Assembly (NCBI GenBank): GCA_016281775.1
Contig: JAEEJH010000126.1
Span: 1-33,883 of the forward strand
Direction of reading: 5' to 3'
From: Clostridiales bacterium
GTDB taxonomy: Bacteria; Bacillota; Clostridia; Oscillospirales; CAG-272
Length of the DNA: 33,883 nt
The notes below the pieces were generated by a model, which worked only from the letters and a program-made list of their open reading frames with translations, ran no database searches and was not told the DNA's origin. Position 1 is the first letter of the stretch. Every line of letters begins with the position of its first letter. The translations under genes and the position numbers were made by a program. Shown here one piece after another: positions 19,365 through 27,767 of the stretch.

Positions 19365-20479
19365 ATTTTGATCTTCTTTATCTCTTCCGTATAATACTGT
19401 ACGAGTTCGAATTTCGTACCGGGCATCAGTCTGTGGTCCGGGCAGGGGATAAAGCCGCCGAGCGAGGCGAGCCGCTTCATACGTTCGACCTCTTTATCGA
19501 CCGCTGCTTTGTCTATACGCAGAGCGGTCTTGTCCATACCGCCTACGCCGAGAACGTTTTTGCCGAATTTCTTTCTCGCCGGCTCGAACTGATCGCCCCA
19601 TACGCCGACCTCTATCGGGAACATAGTGTTCACGCCGGTTTCGACCCACGTCGGCAGAAGCTTATCCGTCACGCCGTCACAGTCGAGCGATATGATATCT
19701 ATGCCGTATTTATGGCAAAGCTCGTTGCGTTTTTTATAATGCTTCGCGCACAGCCCGTCGAACAGATCGGGTGAGAGAAGAGGCCCGTTTTTGAAGCAGA
19801 TATCCTCCCAGTAGTGCGCGAAATCGAATTTCGCGCCCGTCTGTAAGATCGCCTCGGCGCATTTGTACTGCATTTCGGCGTAGGTGTCGACTATGTCGGC
19901 GAAAAGCTCCTCGTCCTCGTCGTATATGAGATAACTCATACCGATCACGGTCGTTATGTTTCTTATGTTGCCCATGACCGAACCGAGGTGCAGTCCCACG
20001 GGTACGTCGTACGGGCGTATATCGTTGAACTTTTTGTAAAACTCAACGTCTACGCGTTCGGAAAAAAACTGCATTTTCGGTTTGTAGTATTTTTCAAACG
20101 ACTCGCGGTCTTTCAATAGATAATCGTCTTCCGACGGTATCGACGTTACGCCGGGCTTGACGCGCTCGATAACGCCGTCGGCGTTCTGCACGCGGCGCGA
20201 TCCGTCGGGCAGGACCTCGAGCACTTTGGTCTCAAATCCGGGTATGAGATGATTTGCGCTGCCGTAAGTTCTGTAATAGTTGAAATCCCAGCCGAGCAGT
20301 TTATCAAGTTCACGTTCCTTTTCGCTGCCGTCATAGTTGCCGATCGCAAGCTCCGCAGGTATCTTGCCGAGCCTTACCCATTCGTCAAGCAGCTCGGGCC
20401 AGTAGCCGAAATGCACCGCAGGCATTCTGTCGACCGGCTTGAAATGCAGAAGGTTAATGCATCTTTCTCTGTTAGTCAT
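19361..20479 (-). CDS. Uroporphyrinogen decarboxylase (URO-D)-family methyltransferase, Cys-type
   Basis: MTNRERCINLLHFKPVDRMP; HYWEDICFKNGPLLSPDLF; IISLDCDGVTDKLLP; GGFIPCPDHRLMPGT. ATGA overlap with the downstream gene start (19361-19364). Confidence 0.87.
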   Translation of the reverse strand: MTNRERCINLLHFKPVDRMPAVHFGYWPELLDEWVRLGKIPAELAIGNYDGSEKERELDKLLGWDFNYYRTYGSANHLIPGFETKVLEVLPDGSRRVQNADGVIERVKPGVTSIPSEDDYLLKDRESFEKYYKPKMQFFSERVDVEFYKKFNDIRPYDVPVGLHLGSVMGNIRNITTVIGMSYLIYDEDEELFADIVDTYAEMQYKCAEAILQTGAKFDFAHYWEDICFKNGPLLSPDLFDGLCAKHYKKRNELCHKYGIDIISLDCDGVTDKLLPTWVETGVNTMFPIEVGVWGDQFEPARKKFGKNVLGVGGMDKTALRIDKAAVDKEVERMKRLASLGGFIPCPDHRLMPGTKFELVQYYTEEIKKIKI

Positions 20480-20488
20480 TGAATCACC

Positions 20489-21490
20489 CTATTTTACCGC
20501 TTTTTCAGCGTATTCTTTAAGCATATCGATGTATTTGTAGTATCTTTCAAGCGGTACGTCCGGCGGCGTCTGATGGTCGACGCTCGGTATGAAACCGCCC
20601 GTCTTCATCACGGGCAGAAGACGTTCGAATTCGCCGCGCATATCTTCAACGCCGCGGCGCATCGTCATTTTGTCAAACGCTCCGATGAACAGAAAATCGG
20701 GGTGCGCTTCACGCAGAGCCGCGACGTCTACGCCCGCCTGCCGCTCAAGCGGCAGAACGCCTTCGATGCCGGCGTGCTTCAGCCACGGTATCATCTTCGT
20801 TATATCACCGTCGCTGTCGACGATGACTTTCGTGCCGTGTTCTTTTATGTAAGGTATGACCTTTTGATAGTACGGGAGAAGGAACTCGTTGAACGAATCT
20901 TCCGAGATCATGGGACCGTTGTTATAGCTCATATCTTCGCCGAAGGTCATGAAATCAGGTGTGAGGACCGAATATACCTTTTCAAGCGTTCTGAGCTGAA
21001 AATCGGCAAGATCGTCGAGTATCCGGTGATAAAGCTCCGGTTCGTCGTAGAAAGAATACAGATGATTCTCTATGCCGAGCAGAGTGCGGGGAAACCAGAA
21101 GCCGCCGTCTACAGAGAACCAGATCGGAAAATCGCCGCGGTCGTGCGCTTCTTTGAGCGCCTTCATGCCTTCGATCGCCGCGTCGACTTCGTTATCGGGA
21201 TAGAGGTAAGGCAGAAGAGCCTCGTAGCCGTCTTCGTCTTCGCAGATCGGTCCGCCGTTGAATTTCGGCTGAGGACAGTCTGCAGCTCGATGCTGGAACC
21301 AGAACTGTATATGCTGATCGAGGCCGAGATAAGGCGCAAGCTCGCGAAAACCGATGTCGGACGGCAGTCCCTGGCTTTGCCAATTGACGACGGTCTTATC
21401 CCACCACCACGACGCCCATTCGATAGCGGGCAATCTGTCGTCCGGTTTTTCAAAATTCAAAACAGCCTGAAAACGTTCTCTGTTGGTCAT
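20489..21490 (-). CDS. Uroporphyrinogen decarboxylase (URO-D)-family methyltransferase, Ser-type paralog
   Basis: MTNRERFQAVLNFEKPDDRLPAIEW; FGEDMSYNNGPMISEDSF; VIVDSDGDITKMIPWL; GGFIPSVDHQTPPDVP. Confidence 0.86.
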   Translation of the reverse strand: MTNRERFQAVLNFEKPDDRLPAIEWASWWWDKTVVNWQSQGLPSDIGFRELAPYLGLDQHIQFWFQHRAADCPQPKFNGGPICEDEDGYEALLPYLYPDNEVDAAIEGMKALKEAHDRGDFPIWFSVDGGFWFPRTLLGIENHLYSFYDEPELYHRILDDLADFQLRTLEKVYSVLTPDFMTFGEDMSYNNGPMISEDSFNEFLLPYYQKVIPYIKEHGTKVIVDSDGDITKMIPWLKHAGIEGVLPLERQAGVDVAALREAHPDFLFIGAFDKMTMRRGVEDMRGEFERLLPVMKTGGFIPSVDHQTPPDVPLERYYKYIDMLKEYAEKAVK

Positions 21491-21509
21491 TGTATTATCC
21501 TCTCAATCA

Positions 21510-23375
21510 TCAAAATAAACGGATCGAAGCGAAGCCGTAAGGCGGTATATCGGAAAGATATGCTTTATCGCCTTCGAGGCGCCCCGTGCAGTTGAAAAAT
21601 TCCGCGTTATCGTACTTCCGATCGAGTTCGACGATTCCGTCCATTACGGGATCTGCGAAGAAATTCCAGAGCCCGACGACCGTTTCTTTTTCGTTCTTTT
21701 TGCACTGCAGATAAAGCTGAGGGCAGTCGTTTACGTAAGCCGGCAGTTTTCTGCCGAGCCGCGCGGCAAAATCGGCGTACTGTCTGCCGCGCTTTTTATG
21801 CCGCATTACCGCCGGATCGCTTTCGCGCGGGCTGAAATTGAGTATCAGGAATTTCTGCCCGTCGGCGTTTTCATAGTAAAGAGACATCGGCACCGTTTTG
21901 CCGTTGACTTCCGCGTAACTCAAAACCTCAGCGTTATCGCTGAACCGTGCGACGTATATCAAAGCGTTATAGACGCCGGCGTCGTCGCCGTCTTCATAGG
22001 TTTCCGTCGCGGTGTGTTCGATGCCGTCAACGCCTATAAAACCGCAGTCGATGCCGCGTTTCGTAAGTATATCCGCGGCGGCCGTGTCGATTATCAGACC
22101 GTTATCAAGCGCTGACAGCGGCAGATTTCTCGCGTTTTCGTCAAACGCCGCGCCGAAAACGCCCTCTCCCGTATAGACCGTCGGTACGGAGCAGTAGGAA
22201 AGCGACCGCGCCGCCATCGGGAAGAACAGATGCTCGGGATCGTTTAACGTGTTGTATACCGTCGGGTATTGTGCTTCGGCAAATTTCTTCATCGAAGAAT
22301 ATATCCTTACGCCGCAGGACTCTTTATCCGCAAAATGCGCGTTTATCCATTCGTATACCGGTTTATTGCGTTCGTACAGCCGCGCGTAACCTGTCTCGGT
22401 GTCGGGGCGCGATGTGTAGTCTATGCCGTATTTCAGTATGCCGTCGTTGCAGCCGGCCGCGCGCAGCGCCGTATCGAAGCCTTCGAGATATGCGGCGGGG
22501 CACTGTATACGGGGGCGAGGGAAAACGTCGCCTTCGGACATCACCTCTATATCGGGGAATTTCGTCCACGCCGCTTCCATACGTTCGAGCTCGATCGTAT
22601 CCTGTATCATATTGCCCCAGTTCTGCTTCGCCGCCCAGTAAGGCGCGCCGATCAGACGGACGAAAGGTTTGGTCTTATCGCCCGCGAGCAGACGCGCGAT
22701 CTCAGCGGCGTCGACGCCGTCGATATCCCATCCGGTCATACAGGTGCAGAAGCCGACGCGAATGTTTTCATCCACCTCGTCGATCGCTGCTCTTACGCTT
22801 TTCGCAAAGTTTCTGAAGGCGTCGCCGTTAGCCTGTAAATATGCGTCGCGGTAACGGTTTTTGCCGCCGTTTCTTATCAGCGGGTAAAGCTCTTCCGCCG
22901 AATGCTCTTCGCCCGTGATCGCGTTTATCATCCTGACGTGGTTTTTGCATAAGCAGCCGGGCAGCGAGCCGAAAAAGCCGTATCTGAAATCGTCGTCGAA
23001 CATCAGAAGATCCGGTCCGCAGCCCGCAAGCTCTTTCAGAAAATCAAGCGCGAACTGCATAAACCCGGGATCGGTCGGGCAGGCGTAGCGCGTGTATCTG
23101 GCGCCGTCGAGACCGGTCATACATTCAAATTTCGTATCTTCCTTGAACATGAACGTCCAGATCCAGATACCGACCTCGAGGCCGTTTTTCTTGAAATAAG
23201 GGATGAACTCTTTGAGATACTTAATCGCCCGCGCTCTTTCGACGGGATCGGTGATATAATATTCGAGGCTGATGAACACCCTGTCGGCGTCAAAACGCTT
23301 CAGCTGATTCAGCGTTTCTTTCGCGCCATGTCTGATCATGGTATCGTTGCCTACCGGTACGGAAATTCTGTACAT
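21510..23375 (-). CDS. Uncharacterised TIM-barrel, glycoside-hydrolase-like cytoplasmic protein
   Basis: MYRISVPVGNDTMIRHGAKETLNQLKRFDADRVFISLEYY...GLEVGIWIWTFMF...GPDLLMFDDDFRYGF...RVGFCTCMTGWDIDG. Start at 23375 has GGAGG upstream (minus strand: GGAGAAATGGAGGTATTTGAAATG). No signal peptide. Confidence 0.65.
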   Translation of the reverse strand: MYRISVPVGNDTMIRHGAKETLNQLKRFDADRVFISLEYYITDPVERARAIKYLKEFIPYFKKNGLEVGIWIWTFMFKEDTKFECMTGLDGARYTRYACPTDPGFMQFALDFLKELAGCGPDLLMFDDDFRYGFFGSLPGCLCKNHVRMINAITGEEHSAEELYPLIRNGGKNRYRDAYLQANGDAFRNFAKSVRAAIDEVDENIRVGFCTCMTGWDIDGVDAAEIARLLAGDKTKPFVRLIGAPYWAAKQNWGNMIQDTIELERMEAAWTKFPDIEVMSEGDVFPRPRIQCPAAYLEGFDTALRAAGCNDGILKYGIDYTSRPDTETGYARLYERNKPVYEWINAHFADKESCGVRIYSSMKKFAEAQYPTVYNTLNDPEHLFFPMAARSLSYCSVPTVYTGEGVFGAAFDENARNLPLSALDNGLIIDTAAADILTKRGIDCGFIGVDGIEHTATETYEDGDDAGVYNALIYVARFSDNAEVLSYAEVNGKTVPMSLYYENADGQKFLILNFSPRESDPAVMRHKKRGRQYADFAARLGRKLPAYVNDCPQLYLQCKKNEKETVVGLWNFFADPVMDGIVELDRKYDNAEFFNCTGRLEGDKAYLSDIPPYGFASIRLF

Positions 23376-23403
23376 TTCAAATACCTCCATTTCTCCTGAT
23401 ACC

Positions 23404-23431
23404 ATTTTACCATAATTTTTGTAAATTTCAA
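23404..23431 (-). promoter_or_regulatory. Putative promoter of the methyl-transfer/glycosidase operon
   Basis: On the minus strand: TTGAAA-N16-TAAAAT with extended -10 (TGG-TAAAAT), about 30 nt upstream of the 23375 start. Confidence 0.6.
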
Positions 23432-23471
23432 TAGAAATGTTGATTTATTTTTTAATTTTTCCGTAATTCCG

Positions 23472-23499
23472 TTGACAAATCACAAAGCACTATTATAAT
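23472..23499 (+). promoter_or_regulatory. Consensus sigma-A promoter of the serpin/partner-switch operon
   Basis: TTGACA (23472-23477)-N16-TATAAT (23494-23499); GGAGG RBS at 23522-23526; ATG at 23533. Confidence 0.8.
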
Positions 23500-23532
23500 T
23501 AAATCATAAAAACTCGATAGCGGAGGCAATTT

Positions 23533-24318
23533 ATGAAGAAAAAACTCGTTATAGTTTCGATAGACGGCATGAGACCGGACGGCTTTCTTAAGTGCGGCAG
23601 TCCCTTCGCCGATGAGATCATGAAAAAAGCGACGTATTCGCTGAACGGCAGAACGGTGTTTCCGTCGGTCACGCTGCCGTGCCATATGTCGATATTCCAC
23701 AGCGTACCGCCGGAGCGCCACGGCGTAACGACCAACACGTACACGCCCATGGTCAGACCGGTCAACGGCCTTTTCGAACAGGTCGGATACGCCGGAGGTG
23801 TCAGCGCGATATTCTACGGCTGGGACAATATACGCGACGTCGCAAGACCGGGTTACGTCAAGTACGGCGAATTCATAAACTGCTTTATGAAAGATCATAC
23901 CGACGGGATCCTTACCGACCGCTGTCTTAAAAGAATGAGAGAAGACAGACCTGATCTCGTGTTCCTTTACCTCGTCGAGACCGACGATAAAGGCGGTCAC
24001 GACGTCGGATGGATGAGCGAGACGTATCTCGAGTACGTAAAATACGCGCTCGGATGCGTCGAACGCGTTTACAGAGAATTCGGAGATGAATATTCATTCA
24101 TAATAACCGCCGATCACGGCGGCCACGACAGAGGTCACGGGACCGATATGCCCGAGGATATGACCGTGCCGATATTCTTTATGGGAGAAGATTTTGAAGA
24201 AGGGAAAGAGCTCCCCGAACTTTCCGTACTCGATATCGCTCCCACCGCCGCGGACGTCATGGGCGTGATGAAAGCTCCCGAATGGGAAGGCATAAGCTTA
24301 TTGAGCGAGGTGAGTTGA
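23533..24318 (+). CDS. Alkaline-phosphatase-superfamily type I phosphodiesterase / nucleotide pyrophosphatase-like protein
   Basis: VIVSIDGMRPDGF, NGRTVFPSVTLPCHMSIF (nucleophile region), YLVETDDKGGHDVG, IITADHGGHDRGHG. Confidence 0.87.
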   Translation: MKKKLVIVSIDGMRPDGFLKCGSPFADEIMKKATYSLNGRTVFPSVTLPCHMSIFHSVPPERHGVTTNTYTPMVRPVNGLFEQVGYAGGVSAIFYGWDNIRDVARPGYVKYGEFINCFMKDHTDGILTDRCLKRMREDRPDLVFLYLVETDDKGGHDVGWMSETYLEYVKYALGCVERVYREFGDEYSFIITADHGGHDRGHGTDMPEDMTVPIFFMGEDFEEGKELPELSVLDIAPTAADVMGVMKAPEWEGISLLSEVS

Positions 24319-24320
24319 AA

Positions 24321-25646
24321 ATGAAAAAGATCATAGCAGCCGTATTGGCGTTCATGCTCGCAGCGTCGCTTTCCGCGTGCATGGGGACCGGCGTGATCCC
24401 GGATATAACGGATGATACCGCGGATGATCATACGGTCGAACAGATAAGCGATCCGAAGCCCGTCGCGGCTAAAGGCGTGCAGTTTCTTACGGGCGAAACG
24501 TTCGTTTCTGACAGAACGGCGTCAAAGGTAAGCGAACAGTTCAAAAAGGGCTATGCCGGACTTGCGATCGAGCTTTTGAGACGTTCGGCAAACGGTAAGA
24601 GCGCTCTTATCTCGCCGCTCTCGGTAATGACGGCTTTGCAGATGACGGCGAACGGCGCGAAAGGTCAGACGCTTTCCGAAATGCAGAAAGTGCTCGCGGG
24701 TATGGATACGGAAGAACTCAACAAACAGCTCTTCAACTATTACGCAAAACTCGCGTCGACCGACGGCGCAAGGCTCGAGAGCGCGAACGCGATATGGATC
24801 ACCGACAGCGACGATTTTACCGCGGATAAGGGATTCTTAGACATCATCAACAATACGTTCCGCGCACAGATTGCCACGGCTCCGTTTCCCGACAGATCTA
24901 CCGTCGACGCGATAAACGAGTGGTGCAAGCTCAACACCGATGAAATGATCAAAAAGATACTCGAATACGACGACGTCAGCTCCGATACGGTAATGGTACT
25001 GCTCAACGCCTTGTGCTTCAGCGCGCTGTGGGCGGAACAGTATGAAGAATATCAGTGCAGAGAAGCTGAATTCGAAGGCGAGCACGGCACAAGCAAAGTC
25101 ACGATGATGTATTCGGAAGAAGGCGGATATATAAGCGGAGATAAAGAAAAAGGGTTCGTCAAATATTATAAAGACGGTAACTACGCCTTTGTCGCCCTGC
25201 TGCCGGAAAAAGGCGTCAGAATGAGCGATTACCTATCGTCGCTGACGGGCGAAAAGCTCGTTTCGCTGCTCAATAACCGCGGAGGCGCCGTCAGCGCCGG
25301 TCTGCCCAAGTTCAAATTCGACTGGTCGGCATCGCTCGTTCCGGTACTTTGCGAAATGGGTATGGAGACGGCGTTCACCGAAAGATCGGATCTTTCCGGT
25401 CTCGGCAAAACCAAAAACGGCGAGGCGCTCGCAATAAGCGATGTCATACACAAAACGCATATAGAAGTCGACGAATCCGGCACGAGAGCCGCCGCGGTGA
25501 CCGCGGTCATCGTCAACAAGGTCACGTCCGCAATGCCGACCGAAAGGCACGAGGTCATCCTCGACAGACCTTTCGTATACGCAATAATCGACACGAATAC
25601 GAATCTTCCGGTATTTCTCGGATGTATTACCGATATAAATAAATAA
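24321..25646 (+). CDS. Serpin-family lipoprotein (putative serine/cysteine protease inhibitor)
   Basis: Lipoprotein signal MKKIIAAVLAFMLAASLSAC. Serpin core ISPLSVMTALQMTANGAKGQTLSEMQKVL; hinge VDESGTRAAAVTAV; C-terminal LDRPFVYAIIDTNTNLPVFLGCI. ATG at 24321 with GAGGTGA upstream. Confidence 0.93.
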   Translation: MKKIIAAVLAFMLAASLSACMGTGVIPDITDDTADDHTVEQISDPKPVAAKGVQFLTGETFVSDRTASKVSEQFKKGYAGLAIELLRRSANGKSALISPLSVMTALQMTANGAKGQTLSEMQKVLAGMDTEELNKQLFNYYAKLASTDGARLESANAIWITDSDDFTADKGFLDIINNTFRAQIATAPFPDRSTVDAINEWCKLNTDEMIKKILEYDDVSSDTVMVLLNALCFSALWAEQYEEYQCREAEFEGEHGTSKVTMMYSEEGGYISGDKEKGFVKYYKDGNYAFVALLPEKGVRMSDYLSSLTGEKLVSLLNNRGGAVSAGLPKFKFDWSASLVPVLCEMGMETAFTERSDLSGLGKTKNGEALAISDVIHKTHIEVDESGTRAAAVTAVIVNKVTSAMPTERHEVILDRPFVYAIIDTNTNLPVFLGCITDINK

Positions 25647-25669
25647 CTTCCGAAAAGGAGATAATGATA

Positions 25670-25966
25670 ATGAAGATCGAACAGAACAAAAACGGTAACG
25701 AACTGACGATCGCCCTTCAGGGCAGACTCGACACGGCGACCGCGCCGGAGCTTGAAGAAGTCATAAGATCGTCTCTTGACGGTGTGACGGAACTTGTATT
25801 GGACCTGAAAGAACTCGATTATATCTCGTCCGCAGGTCTGAGAGTGCTTCTTGCCGCTCAGAAGACGATGAACAAGCAGGGCGCGATGAAAGTACAGAAC
25901 GTCAACGAGACCGTAAACGAGATATTCGAAGTGACGGGATTTACGGATATCCTCACGATCATATGA
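25670..25966 (+). CDS. STAS-domain anti-sigma factor antagonist (RsbV/SpoIIAA-like)
   Basis: LTIALQGRLDTATAPELEEVI...LVLDLKELDYISSAGLRVLLAAQKTM...VNEIFEVTGFTDIL. RBS AAGGAG (25655-25660) fits the ATG at 25670 better than the one at 25664. Confidence 0.92.
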   Translation: MKIEQNKNGNELTIALQGRLDTATAPELEEVIRSSLDGVTELVLDLKELDYISSAGLRVLLAAQKTMNKQGAMKVQNVNETVNEIFEVTGFTDILTII

Positions 25967-27762
25967 GCGCGGCCATGTCGATAAAAGAAACGAAAAAAAC
26001 GCCGAACGTCGGTATAATCGTACAGATAGCGATCTTTTTTCTGATCGGTATACTGACGACGGGAACGATAACTTTTATAGTCGAACGCCGCCTCTCGAAC
26101 GAAAGCGTAACGGCACAGGCGGAGCAGCTCGCGGCTGCAATGGCGGACGAGGTGAAACAGTCCGTCACGGAGTATCCGGCATACGAGTGGCTCCTTGAAT
26201 ACTGGTACGATAATTCCGACAAACTCGATATCGAATATGACGCGACGTACGTCAACGGCACGAAAACCGAAGAGAAGTGCCGGGAACTTTCGAAAAAATA
26301 TCCGGATATCCAGCTTAAATACGTTGACGAGGGTCAGATCGCTTCGATGCCTGAAGAAGACAAAAAACTGTACGCCGAGATCGCGTATTCGTGGCTCATA
26401 ACGCACGTGAACCAGATAAAAAGATCGTATCATATAGATTATCTTTTCTGCGTCGTCACGGAGCCGCCGTACGATTCACAGGTCTTTCTGTTCAGCGGCG
26501 CGGATGAAGGCGCGGTGCGAGGGACAACGTTTTCCGAGATCTATCCGGCGGGACACAAAGTCAGCGTTGCTGAAAGCCAGCAGAAAGCGATGGAAAACGC
26601 GATACATAACTCAAGGCATCTTGCCGACGCGGGCGATTACGTCGATCACTACACTTATATGTGTCCGCTCGGTGAAAAAGCCGTTATGATCGGGCTGACT
26701 TACAATCTGTCAAGCCTGCGCGCCGATATCGACGCGACAACGCTGAGAGGCACGCGCTATGCGATGCTCAACCAGCTTACGCTGTCGCTCATAAGCATCG
26801 CGCTGATATTGCTATTCGTTATAATACCGCTTAAAAAAGTGCAGAAAAACATACGTCTGTACCGCGTGACGAAAGACAGCGCAAACGTTATAAAGAACCT
26901 TGAGAAAGTCAGACCGCACAACGAGATAGGCGAGCTGTCGGAAGACGTTTCGGAACTCGCCTGCGAGATCGACGATCACCTTGAAAAGATCCGTTCGATC
27001 ACCGCAGAAAAGGAACGTATCGGTGCGGAGCTGACTCTCGCAACGCGCATTCAGGCGGCGATGCTTCCGAGCATTTTCCCGCCTTTCCCCGAAAAGACCG
27101 AATTCGATCTTTACGCCTCAATGGATCCGGCTAAGGAAGTCGGCGGCGATTTTTACGATTTCTTCCTGGTAGACGACGATCATCTGTGCATGGTGATAGC
27201 GGACGTGTCGGGCAAGGGCGTACCGGCGGCGCTGTTCATGATGGCTTCTAAGATAATACTCGCGAACAACGCGATGATGGGCAAGAGCCCGTCGCAGATA
27301 CTAACGGATACAAACGCCGCGATCTGCTCGAATAACCGCGAGGAAATGTTCGTGACGGTATGGCTCGGCATACTCGAGATATCGACCGGCAGACTTACCG
27401 CGGCGAACGCCGGCCACGAATACCCGGCTGTCAAATCGCCCGACGGCGGATTTGAACTGCTGAAAGACAAACACGGCTTCATCATCGGCGGTATGGCGGG
27501 CGCAAAGTATAAGGAATACGAGCTGACGCTCGAACCCGGCTCGAAGCTGTTCTTATATACGGACGGCGTGCCGGAAGCGACCGATGCGGACGGGCAGATG
27601 TTCGGCGCGGAGCGCATGACAGACGCACTGAACGCCGACAGCGGCGCGTCGCCCGAACAGATACTCAAAAACGTAAGAGCGGCAGTCGACGGATTTGTGA
27701 GAGATGCGGAACAGTTCGACGATCTGACGATGCTGTGCATTGAAATCAAAGAACGGAGATAA
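25963..27762 (+). CDS. Membrane-bound sensor PP2C-type (SpoIIE/RsbU-like) serine phosphatase
   Basis: TM1 (about residues 17-40), about 225-residue extracytoplasmic domain, TM2 (about 269-290), coiled linker ITAEKERIGAELTLATRIQAAMLP, then PP2C motifs EVGGDFYDFF, VIADVSGKGVPAALFM, LYTDGVPEATD, EQFDDLTML. ATGA overlap with the STAS gene. Confidence 0.93.
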   Translation: MSAAMSIKETKKTPNVGIIVQIAIFFLIGILTTGTITFIVERRLSNESVTAQAEQLAAAMADEVKQSVTEYPAYEWLLEYWYDNSDKLDIEYDATYVNGTKTEEKCRELSKKYPDIQLKYVDEGQIASMPEEDKKLYAEIAYSWLITHVNQIKRSYHIDYLFCVVTEPPYDSQVFLFSGADEGAVRGTTFSEIYPAGHKVSVAESQQKAMENAIHNSRHLADAGDYVDHYTYMCPLGEKAVMIGLTYNLSSLRADIDATTLRGTRYAMLNQLTLSLISIALILLFVIIPLKKVQKNIRLYRVTKDSANVIKNLEKVRPHNEIGELSEDVSELACEIDDHLEKIRSITAEKERIGAELTLATRIQAAMLPSIFPPFPEKTEFDLYASMDPAKEVGGDFYDFFLVDDDHLCMVIADVSGKGVPAALFMMASKIILANNAMMGKSPSQILTDTNAAICSNNREEMFVTVWLGILEISTGRLTAANAGHEYPAVKSPDGGFELLKDKHGFIIGGMAGAKYKEYELTLEPGSKLFLYTDGVPEATDADGQMFGAERMTDALNADSGASPEQILKNVRAAVDGFVRDAEQFDDLTMLCIEIKERR

Positions 27763-27767
27763 CGTAT

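Noticed and set aside
19361-21490. The two URO-D genes as heme-biosynthesis uroporphyrinogen decarboxylases
   Set aside because: The tandem paralogs sit in an operon with a corrinoid protein and its activase, and there are no other heme genes. A methyltransferase role fits better.
20573-21595. 340-aa plus-strand ORF antisense to the URO-D gene
   Set aside because: Overlaps the clearly coding minus-strand URO-D gene; its composition matches the other antisense shadow ORFs.
23452-24000. 182-aa minus-strand ORF covering the divergent promoter region and the phosphodiesterase 5' end
   Set aside because: Antisense to a gene with clear AlkP-superfamily motifs, and it overlaps the consensus promoter. 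No RBS or domain.
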